From Embiotoca jacksoni (lineage: Eukaryota > Chordata > Actinopteri > Embiotocidae): 64,000 nt of DNA. Of the stretch, positions 49,967 to 60,800 are shown piece after piece (within the stretch, counting starts at the first letter, position 1; every line of letters begins with the position of its first letter). The stretch spans positions 2,754,501-2,818,500 of the forward strand of contig JAKOON010000003.1 in assembly GCA_022577435.1 (NCBI GenBank). Direction: 5' to 3'. Below the pieces are notes generated by a model. It saw only the letters and a list, made by a program, of their open reading frames with translations, was not told where the DNA came from and did not search any database. Both the position numbers and the translations under genes were made by a program.

Positions 49967-50115
49967 CCTTTTTTATATATATTCGTGGGATCCGAAACTG
50001 GTAGTCCACTATGTTTGCAGGGTCCAAAAACCTTTTGAGGACCATAATGCTGGACCCCACACAGTGCTAGGGGTTGAGACTTACATTTAGGATTGAGGTG
50101 TGTTTGTATGTGTGT

Positions 50116-50690
50116 GCAACGCAGTATCACAGCAAAGCGTGAAATAGACACGCTTTGGCCTGTCTAGGTGTGACAGTTACACATTTCTCTGTATTGTAAT
50201 GTAACATACATGTGTAGAGCCATGACATTTACAAGAAAAATTAAACTTATAGCTAAAACACGTGGTTGGGGTTACTAAAAAACAACATGGTTGAAGTTTG
50301 GATAGGCGTGACAGTTCCACGTTTTGAAAGCGTAAAACTTACACACAGGATCATGTGACTAAGGTCCCGCAAAGGACATTTTTTGGCGGTATTAGTAGGT
50401 AGAAGGGGGGGGGGGGCTTGATGGCATTAGTCACATGCAGGACTGTGAGGTTTGAACCCAGGAGGTAACAATGATTTTGTTGAGTTGTTTTTTGTATCCA
50501 AACCTCAACCATGTGCTTATTTAGTGACCTCAACCACGTGTTTTAGCTTTACGGTTCATTTTCCTATAAATCACACGCCTCTACACATGCAGTAGGTTAC
50601 AATTTTTTCCACTACATGAAATCGTGTAACTGTCATGCCTAGACAGGCCAAAGCATGACTATTTCACGTTTTGCCGTGATACCGGCTTGG
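50116..50690. repeat. Foldback element (long-TIR MITE), copy 2
   Basis: Left end gcagtatcacagcaaagcg, right end (other strand) CCAAGCCGGTATCACGGCAA. Both TIRs contain GTGAAATAG and GCCTGTCTAGG as in copy 1. The interior is about 200 bp longer than in copy 1 and contains a second, nested inverted pair and a poly-G run (50404-50417). The flanks read TGTG on both sides, a possible target duplication. Confidence 0.85.
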
Positions 50691-50734
50691 TGTGTTTGAG
50701 CATCCTGATGGTTTCACTTTTTCTCTTTTGCTTC

Positions 50735-50740
50735 TTTATT
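50735..50740 (-). terminator. AATAAA polyadenylation signal of the sorting nexin gene
   Basis: AATAAA on the minus strand, about 135 bp past the stop codon. Placement fits, but use is inferred. Confidence 0.5.
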
Positions 50741-50872
50741 TACTGTAACTGAACCCAGTGAAGCATCAGACCGCAGCACAGCAGGGTGAAGGACACGTTG
50801 GGGTTATCCCGTGCTATGTTTAGACACACGGTACGGAGGAGGAGGTGGGGGGGAGGGGGGGCAGTGAGGTCA

Positions 50873-53800
50873 CTAGGCCATCCCTCTGAAGACCTGCAGG
50901 TGCTGGTTGAAGCGGTCAGCGCTTTCTTTGGCCGTAAGAAGTTGCTTTTCACACCACTGAACCAGAGCCCGTTGCAGCATTTCCACACGGGCTCCCTCAA
51001 ACTGGGCGATCTGAGAAACACCACACATTAACGTTAATATGTACACGGCTGTGTGTGCACGTTACACAAACAGGACGCTGGAATTAATTCAGTGGGAAAT
51101 CCAATTTTATACTCGATGTTTCACCTCCAGTTTCGCCACCTCGCTGATGTGTTCAAACTCAGTCTCTGCAGCTTTCTTCACCTCTTCCATCTGATGAAGA
51201 TGAGAACATGTCATCACCATTATATACAGAATATACCAGTCTAATGTCTTCTCCTCACCACTCCTCTTTGTGCTCTACAGTATTAAATCAGAGGAGTGTT
51301 GCTGCCACCTCCTGGACACAAGGGAGAATTGACATCTGTGCTAATGTAATGAGCAGGTTCAGACTCACAGCAGTCTTCTTCACAGGTTTGGCCTTCTCTG
51401 CGTTCCTTCTGGCGTTCTCCACCTCCACTAGTTTGCAGATTCTCCTGAAGAGCATCTCCTTTATTGGACAGAATAAGTGTAGATATTAGTCACAGGTTTC
51501 AGCTTCACGTGTCTGATTTCCACAGAGGATTCAATCAGGATAAAACTTACATAATATGAAGCTGAAATGTGTCCTGAAAAGAACTGAACTAGAAAACACA
51601 CCTTCTCCGCCTCCTGGTAACGTGACTCCAAGTCCAGGCCGAGTCCGAGAGTGCTCACGTTGTTCTCTGCAACACTCGCCATATTTTTCTGCCCACACAC
51701 AAACACATTATTCGCCGAAGCACCGGTGCACTGCTGTGTATGTTTCTATTAAAAAGGATGAGCGAGTTACCTTCATAGAGTCAAAGACTTCTGATAATTT
51801 CACACAAACCCTGAAAGAAAGAAATGTCAATTTGTGTACATTTTTATTATGATGATTTATTGTAAATTGTATGAAATGTTCAGAGGCATTAAAGGTGGAG
51901 TCAGAGATTCTGATCCAATACTTTTGGTCAACTTCAGTCTATCTGACATAAACAGTTTGATCACTGCAGCAGCTCCGAAAATGGGAAACAAACAAAGTCT
52001 CAGACTCTTAAGGCAACTCGTTTTGAATTGTTCTGGATGCTGTGTTTGTAAGCTTACATGTTGTTCGTTTGACGATTTTTTTTTTTTTTAATATTATATT
52101 GTTTGTTTTGCTTAAGTTATGACATCAGTTTTCTTGCCGTAGAAAAGCTGGAACGTCTAGTTGTTAGCGTCGTTGCCTTGGCAACCAGCATCTATGAATT
52201 TAGAGGGCGGAGCCTTCTGAAAGAGTATGAAGGGGGGTGTTAACAAATCGAGCATCTTTCACCAGGATCACAGACTCAGCCTTTAAATACATGTGACGTC
52301 GGCCTGTGTTCGGTGATGTTGTCACCTGGAGAAAGCCTGTTTGTTGGGATCCTCGCCTGCTTCCACGCAGAGATGCAGAGAAGCTGCGAAGTGCCCATAA
52401 GCAACGGCTATTTCTGCAAACACACATATGTAACACCAGACTTAAGACAGATAGCATTAGTACTGTGATGGATGTCTGTGTTTTCAAACTTTAATGAAAG
52501 TTTACTCAGAGAAAGTAGCAGATTTCTCACTTTGCTCGGTTAAAACCACATCCAGGAATTTCTGCAGGAAAAAGTCAAATGAATAAAACTATTGTCTGAG
52601 TGTGTGTGAGAAGAAGTCAGGGAGGAGGACAAATAAAACAGACAAACAACAAAGAGTCACCTCAGCTGCAATCTTGGTGCAGCCGGTCAGGATGAGGTTG
52701 TGATCCCGTTCAGTTTGGAAGAACTCGTCCACATCCTGCGGACAGATTACAATCAATACAGCGTTCAAATCCCACTTTTTCAAATAAACAAATCCTGTCT
52801 TTGCCAGTCAGCTTCGTACCTTATGGCCTTCTTTCCTCATCCCGTCCACAGCTTGACTCAGACGGTTGAAAATGTTTTTCCTTGCTTTCTGTCTGCCTGT
52901 AGGCTGAACACAAGAACATAGATAAGATTTGATTAAACGACTATAATAAACATGGAAAACCTCTGGTTTAAATGTAGTGAAGAGGCAGTGTCTGTGAGTG
53001 TGTGTGTGAGTGTGAGTGTGTGTGTGTGAGTGTGTGCGTGCGTGCGTGTGTGTGTGTGTGTGTGTGTGAGTGCATCTGCATACATGGATACCTGTTGATT
53101 AAACTAGAGTGAAGGTGGTGTCGGTTCACTGAACATCTGACGTGGTGTGCACATTTAAACGACAATTTATTTTTTCCAATTCAGGACTGACAGACTGATG
53201 TTTGGATGAATTGATGATTTGGATGGATGGATGATTGTTTTTAACATGATGGATGGAAATGTAAAGTTAGTGGATGCATCCACTAACTTTACATTTCCAA
53301 CCTCTTCAAGGTAGCAAAACATTAGGATAGAGCTTCTCTTTGTTCTGGTGGTTTGGAGGGGAAAACAGGCTCTGCAGGCCAAAAGGGCGGAGTTATACAG
53401 CTTCCTGGTAGGTTCCATTAACATGACACTCGGGATGTTGTATGAACTTAGATGTGAGGATGTCAGGAGAGTTTAGGTCTTTTAAACTGTATGTAACACC
53501 TGTGTTTACAACGATTTTATGTTACAAAGCTGAAATGATACACAGAGTCTTTTATCTGCGTGTCAACTGAAACATTTCTCGTTTGCTCAACTCACCCCGT
53601 AACGCTGACCTTAACCAGAACCTCGGAAAACCCAGTTCCCCTCATTAGAACCGGGTTTTGGCTCGAACAAAGTCAGTGTTTACACCAGAAAAGGTCCCAA
53701 TGAGGGGAAACACAAATGTGGCTTCCTGGTCTGCAACTTACAGATTACAAGTTGACAAAAACCATCTAAATTTACCATTGTTTTGTATATAACGCTCTAG

Positions 53801-55539
53801 ATACTGTTGACCAGCTTATATATGATTTTTTATGCACCAAATACATGAATGATCCACATATTTGGATGTTACTGTGTTGGTCACATGAACATCTGTCTTC
53901 TGATGGTAAAACTTTAACTGTTTATTATCTGTCTCATAAAAAAAAATTCACATTACAGCCTGTTGTAACATAAACTTCTTCTCTTTTTTTTTTTTTTTTT
54001 TTTACTGAGGCTGGATAAAAAAAATAGAAATCTGTTTGACTCCACTTACCTCGGAGCTGGTCAGGAAGCCCTCCACGGCTTTGTTTTTGCTGAGTATGCT
54101 GTGTGCAGCGACCTGCCGGAGGAAAGTTTCCAAAGCTTTACAGTACGGCCGCCAGTCTTCTAAACCGAGGAAACCTGCAGGGACACCGGCAGCATTTTAC
54201 ATGTAAACACTTCAGATCACATAAAACACAATCGTGTTATTTCGCTGATTTTATTTTGAAATGTTCATTTTTATTCTTATTTTTAAAATGTACTCACCCA
54301 GCTGTTTCATCACCTTGGCAGATGCATTCACTGGAGCCTTTGCAGGAAGAGGTGGAAACTTGAAATAGACAAAAAGTAGATCTTTATTCTATAAATTTTC
54401 AAAACAGATGTTAATATTTTTTTTGGAAGATGTTGGAGCGGTTGATGTTATTCAGTACTTACATGACACATATGCACATTATATGCTCAGTATGAGATAT
54501 TACACAACATCTGGTTGTGCACTGCATCACAACCCCCCCTCCCCCCAACCACCACACACGCACATACTGTATATCAGGAAGTAGCCTTTTTTTTTTTTTA
54601 CCAAGCTTCTACTTGAGTTTCTACAGGACTGTGGCACTAAAACCAGCTTCCTGATTACGAAGAAAAGAAGGACGTATGGAAGGAAAGGCAGGAAGAAGAA
54701 ACTAAATGCTCCTCATAACGTGGATAGAAGTTGCATATTTTCTATTTTGCATTAACAAATGCCAAACTCAGTGTTTAAAAATTAAATATATATTGTTTAA
54801 AAAGTTTCATGTTATCACTGATAAAGCTTCTGAGCACTTTAACTTACAGATAAAATGGCACACAAACCTTAAACAGAAGGTTGTCAACAGAATCCCCATT
54901 TTGGTTCGTTGCTTCAATAAATAAGCAACCAAAATATTCTATTATTGACCCTCTTGACTTGTTATCAACAGGACAACACTCCCAGGCTACAAGTTGATGA
55001 AATAAATACTGACTATGACTCCCTGTATCCCGGGCACATCCTCCCGAGAGAACAGGTGCTGCTGCAGCCATTCAAAATCATCCCAGGTCCGACCCACGTG
55101 GTACTCGCCTGTTCCAGACAGCTGCGACAGAAACAGCTCATCAGAATCACAAAAATGCTTTTCATAATCATACTTTTTTTTTTTTTTTATTTTTTTTTTT
55201 TAACTCATCTGTCCTTTCATAGTATTTGCTGCATTCATCCTGATTTACCAGCAGAATCATTTTCTCACCTTTTGAGAAATAATCAGAAAAGTAAGCGCGT
55301 CCCCGTCTTGCATCACCTCAGAAACTTTGATGTTTTGACCGTGAATGCTCAGAAAAGACGTCACTTCTTTTACCTCTTCCTGTAATTCAAAATGTGTCTG
55401 TCAGTGATGTCAAAACAAGCTGAGATTAAATACACATGCAAACTAACATTTAAAAGGGAGTTAAACACTGCCTGCACTGTTTTCATGGAGTCACATGACA
55501 CTCAAGAGGTTTCCAAAAAATTGTTTTACTCACCATCAT
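50873..55539 (-). CDS. Sorting nexin, PX-BAR, SNX5/SNX6/SNX32 type
   Basis: Likely an endosomal retromer/ESCPE-type sorting nexin. Fourteen coding exons, all GT-AG and in frame: 55534-55539, 55269-55379, 55014-55121, 54298-54358, 54050-54174, 52820-52903, 52661-52735, 52531-52561, 52326-52413, 51771-51810, 51602-51688, 51369-51458, 51125-51190, 50873-51010. They total 1110 nt, so 369 aa; SNX5/6 have just over 400. The ATG at 55539 follows an in-frame TAA. The PX domain is about 10-150, with RTWDDFEWLQQHL and IFPPLPAKAP in the places of SNX5 HEDFVWLHD and IIPPAPTKP. The BAR half starts after RKNIFNRLSQAVDG and DVDEFFQTERD (SNX5 has EVDDFFEQE) and continues through EMLFRRICKLVEVENA and FEHISEVAKLE. 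It ends QHLQVFRGMA. Against SNX5 the helical insertion of the PX domain is about 19 residues shorter. Divergent enough that I do not give a symbol. In tandem with the J-protein gene. Confidence 0.85.
52989..53073. repeat. Imperfect (GT)n array
   Basis: GT with regular GA and GC interruptions, in the same intron as the palindrome. Confidence 0.95.
53254..53299. repeat. Perfect 46-bp palindrome
   Basis: Centre is GATG|CATC. The left arm TGGAAATGTAAAGTTAGTGG and the right arm are exact reverse complements over 23 bp each, with no spacer. It lies in the sorting nexin intron between the exons at 52903 and 54050, beside a GGAT/GATG simple repeat. Confidence 0.95.
53600..53710. repeat. Dispersed repeat fragment in sorting nexin intron
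   Basis: Contains ccttaaccagaacctcgg, cccctcattagaaccggg and ggtcccaatgagggg, wording similar to the GTCCCCA-type fragments at 22.2 and 50.0 kb. Assignment is tentative. Confidence 0.35.
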
Positions 55540-55965
55540 TTTCTTGCTTTCAAATTAATGCTCCCAGTCTGTCCTTTTCCTGCTTTGTCGAATGTTTAAA
55601 TCTCAACAAAGGTGCAAACAAAAAGCTGTGAAGATCTTCTTTGGTCTGCTCTCAAGCTGCAACTGCTGAGACTGCACAGGATATCCTCTGGGTCAAAGTG
55701 CACAATGGTCCCTGAGAGGAAAGGGAGTAAAACGGTGCCAAATGTAAAGTGCTGGCGCAGGGAAATAGATGAGTAAACGATGTTTAGTGAGTAACTCAGG
55801 ACCTTCGACACACCCACACAGGAAAAAGTGTCCATAACGGTCCAATCAGTTGTCCGCCTCTGAATTTACAAGTTATCTCATAAAAGAAGGAGACACAGTT
55901 TTCCAAAGGTCTGTTTGAGTTTATATCTTCATACTGAATACAAAAATACAATTTAAAATAGAGAC

Positions 55966-55971
55966 TTTATT
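55966..55971 (-). terminator. AATAAA polyadenylation signal of the J-protein gene
   Basis: AATAAA on the minus strand, about 85 bp downstream of the stop codon at 56056-56058. Confidence 0.55.
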
Positions 55972-56055
55972 ACCAACACAAGAAAACACAACAGTTCATA
56001 TCTCATTTCCATCTACATCCCCAAAGTGGAAGCTGAAGTTTGGCTCCTCAAAACA

Positions 56056-56722
56056 TTACAGTTCCTCTTCTTCCTCCTGGAAGCTCCAGTGAAAGTGTTG
56101 CTCCTCAAAACAGTAATGTTCCTCTTCCTCGTGTTCCTCCTGGAAGCTCCAGTAAACGTGTTGCTCCTTCACAAAGGGACTGGCGTCAAAATCGTGGAAG
56201 AAGTGGGAGAAATGGAAGTTTGTGTCGTCCTCGGTCTCAGCAGAGGCCTCATTGTTCAGGAAAGCTTTGTGGCCCACGCTGTCGTACAGCCTCCTTTTCT
56301 CCTGGTTGGAGAGCACCGTGTAGGCTGGGGGGAATTTAAAGAATTTTTTTGTTTTTTAAAGTCCTGCCAATAAAGAAATCACCTCTTTTAAAGGTGTTAG
56401 AATTAATTTCCCTAGTTTAAATTTCATCAACAGTATAGACAAAAAAATCAATAATAATACTACTAATTTGCGGACTTTGTTTACCTTCAGCAATCTCCCT
56501 GAACGTCTTCTCTGCGTCGGCGCTCTTGTTCTTATCTGGGTGCTGCTTCGCGGCCAGTTTGCGGAAAGCCTTTTTAATCTGTCCGCCCGTCGCTGTTGGC
56601 TCAACGTGAAGGGTGTCGTAGTAATCTCCGAGAGGCTGCGGGGCGGCGGGCAGGGCTGCGGGGAGGCACAGCAGCAGGACCACGCAGGTTTGCGTCCAGC
56701 GGGGAGCACCTTGCGCGGCCAT
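56056..56722 (-). CDS. ER-luminal J-domain protein, DNAJB9/ERdj4-like
   Basis: Type III-like Hsp40 that would stimulate BiP ATPase in the ER lumen. Two exons: 56485-56722 and 56056-56324, phase 1, GT/AG borders; 168 aa. The start is the ATG at 56722 in a GCATGG context. Upstream frame is open but has no ATG. Signal peptide about 1-28 (QTCVVLLLCLPAALPAA). J domain about 33-97 (DYYDTLHVEP) with HPD at 61-63 (KQHPDKNKS) and AYTVLSNQEKRRLYDSVGHKAF. The tail is acidic and aromatic and contains a 63-bp tandem duplication (EQHVYWSFQEE... then EQHFHWSFQEE...). The stop lies inside the next partial unit. Human DNAJB9 is 223 aa, so this tail is short and unlike it. A DNAJB9 paralogue or another J-only ER cochaperone are both possible. 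Divergent from zc3h10. Confidence 0.85.
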
Positions 56723-57299
56723 GCCGAGCCCGGATGGGGAGCTCAAAACAAAGCAAGGTTATCTGGAAGTGCAGCAACCGTGCGAGTTTGACAGCGCATC
56801 TCCACACATCTGTTTGCTTTACACGTCAGCGAGACTTCTGCTTAATCCCGAGGTACACATAATTATACTTTTTTTAAATTTTTAGCTTTAATCAGCCCAA
56901 ATACGTGCAAACATCGTGGTAAATGAGCATCAAAGTGAAGGTAACCTCGTCCATTGCTGCTGCTAATCTATAAATCCGCTTTTATACCGTGTATAAGTGA
57001 TTTCCTGGTTTAAAAAAGGCGAACAAACTGCAGATGTACTCGGATGCGGTTCGCCGTTTCCGCCGCTGGGGGGCAGAAACTCCCGAGCGAGCGGAGAGGA
57101 AGACGCTTCTTCTTCGTTGGTTATGAAAGATGCACCAGGAGCAGTGGTAAACAGCACCGGGGCCTTGGGAAACCGCCAAATACAACACAAACCCGACTGT
57201 TGTTGTTTACAGACGTTTCTGTAGACATCTCCGTGACTCGGTGTTTCTGTCTGAGAGTCACCGGGTTGTTCTCTGCATTTTGCTCCTGGGTTCACTTTG
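56723..57299. promoter_or_regulatory. Divergent promoter region of the J-protein gene and zc3h10, with candidate zc3h10 5' UTR exon
   Basis: CpG-containing sequence between two divergent genes. On the plus strand a GTAAGC donor at 57300 could end a noncoding zc3h10 exon (about 57040-57299) that joins the acceptor before 57794. The start of that exon is not defined. Confidence 0.45.
56822..56828 (-). promoter_or_regulatory. UPRE-like TGACGTG core upstream of the J-protein gene
   Basis: The minus strand reads GCTGACGTGTAA about 100 bp upstream of the ATG. TGACGTG is the core of the XBP1/ATF6 unfolded-protein response element. It would suit an ERdj4-like gene. Function is inferred. Confidence 0.4.
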
Positions 57300-57793
57300 G
57301 TAAGCTAACGTTAGCATTTAGCTAGTTAGCTTTTTTTTTTTAAATATTTTTTTTATCTTCGCGAGTTTTGATCTCTTCAGTGAAGACGACGAGCTCGTTG
57401 CACCGATTTAGGCTCTTTTCCGTCAGGAATATGATGCGACAGAGTGCGCTTTGTCTACTGGAGGTTGTTATTTTGTGTTGTTTTACCAAAGCACTGGCTG
57501 AGGCTCATCCTCTAGTGGCAACAACAACCGGTGCTACTTGTTGTTGACAAGCTTCTGTCACGTGTGAATATCTCTGCCCTCACCTGATGCAGTTTACCTG
57601 ATGCTCCTCCTCCTCCTCCTCCTCCTCCTCCTCTCTCTCTCCATCCCTCATCCTCCACCATCTTTCACATCAACATACATGTTCTTCTTTTCAAGCTGAC
57701 ATCTAATCAGATGGCTGAACACCAGATTGTATTTCTTCAAGGAAAGAAATCCATTCCTGACTTGTCGACCTTTTGTGTGTGAATGTTTGCCAG
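57300..57793 (+). other. Presumed zc3h10 5' UTR intron
   Basis: Contains a (CTC)n tract at about 57603-57634 and a pyrimidine-rich end with a CAG acceptor at 57791-57793. No coding sequence. Confidence 0.45.
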
Positions 57794-57856
57794 GTCACGT
57801 CAGCCACCTCCTCACACCCATGAGTGCTATTTTCTCCTCGAGCGGGGCCGAGCGCC

Positions 57857-60800
57857 ATGCCTGACCGGGACAGTTCCTACCTATCAGGTGGTGGTGGGAG
57901 CGGTGCTGGTCTGGGTGAGGAAGGCGGACCCGGGTCTGGTTTGGCAGGGGGCTCGGCGGAGGGCAGAGGAGGCTCGGGAGGAAGCGTCGGAGGGAACGTG
58001 TCCGGCTCTGGAGGCATGGGTGGAGGAGGAGCGCTCGGGAACGGCTGCGGGAACGGCGGAGGCGGGGGACAAGGTGCGGGACCGGCGCTGGACGGCGTCT
58101 GCAGGGACTTCATACGCAACGTCTGCAAGAGAGGGAAACGCTGCCGTTTCAGACACCCCGACGTCAACGAGGTGCCCGACCTGGGGGTGCAAAAGAACGA
58201 GTTCATCTTCTGTCACGACCACCAGAACAAGGAGTGCATGCGCTCCAACTGCCGCTTCGTCCACGGATCCAAAGAGGACGAGGACTACTACAAGAAAACG
58301 GGAGAGTTGCCCCTCAGACTGAGAGGGAAAGTGGCGGCACGCATGGGCCTGTCCCCCATGGACCTCCCCCACAGCCGAGGGGAGGTTCCCATCTGCAGAG
58401 ACTTCCTGAAGGGGGAGTGCCAGAGGGGCAACAAGTGTAAATTTCGCCACGTCAAAAAGGACTACGAGTACGAACCTTCCAGGGTGGGTGTGGGTGGTGT
58501 GATGGGGCCCGGTGCCACTGGGATGGTGAATGCAGGGGGGGGGATCGGCGGCGTGGGAGTGGGTGCGTGTGGAGGAATGCAAGGACTTGTGGGAGGTGGC
58601 GGGGGAAGTAATATGATGGGGACGGGCTGCCCCAGCTTGGGCGGTTGCAGAGATCCGGGTCTCTCGGGAGTCGGGGGAGTCGGGGGCGGCGGCATGAGCG
58701 GCTGTCTGTCCATCAGCTCTTCGGGACAGCGACGTTACGACCGGAGCACGTGCTCGGTGTACGACCCGCTGCTGGAGAGCGGCTTCTTCGACGCCGGGTC
58801 GCTGGAGGCCTCGATGGACCACACGGCGCTGCAGCTGAAGAGGCGGCGGCTGGAGGGGCTGCGGCTGGCGGACGGCAGCGTGGGCTGCCACTACGAGTTG
58901 GGGGTTCAGGCCACCCTGCCGCCTCGTCCGCTGGAGTACAGGTTCCTGGAGGAGGAGAACTCCCTGCTGAGGAAGAGAGTGGAGGAGTTGAAGAAGCAGG
59001 TTAGAATAAGAAGCACCTTGTGACCGGTTGTCATGTTGAATTGATTGAAAGATGTTTACATTCAGCACGGCGCAAAGACTTTATCACAAACTATAATTTT
59101 GTTCAGATTTACTCGGTTGATTTGCAGGATTTTCTTGCGTAACGTTTACGTAAACACATAATTGCTGTTTATATTCACTTGATTTGTCTTTAAGCAGCTC
59201 ATACCACATGCAAAAAAACATTTCTTTGCCAACCCATCATATTTTTTTCTTTTAAAATGCCTCAAAACTGCTGTTTTTTTAAGACTTTGCTGATGTAAAC
59301 AAACTTTTGACATCATCAGAAAAACATCACTAACTGTTAAGTTGTTTCTTCTTTGGACAATTTTAGCAACAACCAACTCTGTTGTGCCACATTTGACAGA
59401 TTCTCCTCCTGTAGACCTCTTCCCTCCTCCTGTAGACCTCCTCCCTCCTCCTGTAGGCCTCCTCCCCCCTCCTGTAGACCTCTTTGGCCTGACGGAGCTG
59501 CCTGAGTTTGACTGTAAACCAGGGTTTGTTGTTGTATGTGCAGAAAGTTTTGGTTGGCACACACACGTCCTCACAAAAACCGATGTATGATGTCACAGTG
59601 TCGAGGAGTTCATGCAGGTTTGTAGCTGCAGCCTCTCAAACGCTCCAATCAGTGCAGTCGAAACAGCCTGGAGTTCCAGCTTTGACTCCATCTCCTCACC
59701 GTCTTGACCACAGGCTTAGATGATTTTAATTTCTGCCTGTAATTCTGGATGAGATGCGTCAGACAGAGATCAGAGAGTCCAGGACTGCACGGGGAACAGA
59801 GCGGAAGGCGTCCTTAATGACTGCAGCAGCGGTCCAGGGTGTTCGTGTCTCTGGTGGGACACGTACAGTGCATCCGGAAAGTATTCACAGCGCTTCACTT
59901 TTTACACATTGTTATGTTACAGCCTTATTCCAAAATGGATTAAATTCATTTTTTTTCCCTCAAAATTCTACACGCAATATCCCATAATGACAAAGTGAAA
60001 ATAGTTTGTTTAAAATTTTTGCAAATCTATTAAAAATGAAGAACGAAAATATAACACGTACATAAGTATTCACAGCCTTTGCTCAATACTTTGTTGAAGC
60101 ACCTTTGGCAGCAATTACAGCCTCAAGTCTTTTTGACTATGATGCTACAAGCTTGGCACCTATTCTTGGGCAGTTTCTCCCGTTCTTCTTTGCAGGACCT
60201 CTCAAGCTCCATCAGGTTGGATGGGGAGCGTCGGTGCACAGCCATTTACAGATCTCTCCAGAGATGTTCAATCAGGTTCAAGTCTGGGCTCTGCCTGGGC
60301 CTCTCAAAGACATTCACAGAGTTGTCCCGAAGACACTCCTTTGTTATCTTGGCTGTGTGCTTCGGGTCGTTGTCCTGTTGGAAGATGAACCTTCGCCCCA
60401 GTCTGAGGTCCAGAGCGCTCTGGAGAAGGTTTTCATCAAGGATGTCTCTGTACATTGCTGCATTCATCTTTCCCTCCATCCTGACTCGTCTCCCAGTTCC
60501 TGCTGCTGAAAAACATCCCCACAGCATGATGCTGCCACCACCATGCTTCACCATAGAGATGGTATTGGCCAGGTGATGAGCGGTGCCTGGTTTCCTCCAG
60601 ACATGACGCTTGGCATTCAGGCCAAAGAGTTCAATCTTTGTTTCATCAGACCAGAGAATTTAGTTTCTTGTGGTCTGACAGTCCTTCAGGTGCCTTTTGG
60701 TAAACTCCAGGCGGGCTGTCATGAGCCTTTTACTGAGGAGTGTCTTCCGTCTGTCCACTCTACCATACAGGCCTGCTTGGTGGAGTGCTGCAGAGATGGT

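Larger units (their letters stand above)
47722..50115. other. Noncoding intergenic
   Basis: Holds family 2 copy 2 and a fragment near 48410-48475 (aagtatctcaataattattc...) of a kind frequent in teleost genomes. It also has an (AACACAC)n patch (49742-49795) and an interrupted GT array (49885-49966). No exon seen. Confidence 0.5.

Noticed and set aside
56723..56746. Upstream start for the J-protein
   Set aside because: The extra eight codons begin with TTG, not ATG; the ATG at 56722 has a good context and gives a clean signal peptide.
57824..57856. Earlier in-frame ATG of zc3h10
   Set aside because: The mammalian protein starts MPDRDS, matching the ATG at 57857; the upstream eleven codons are unlike it.
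57884..59068. 394-codon open frame opposite zc3h10
   Set aside because: Antisense shadow of a GC-rich coding exon; histidine/alanine/proline-rich translation without domains.
60079..60576. 165-codon plus-strand open frame
   Set aside because: Antisense of the Tc1 transposase remnant.
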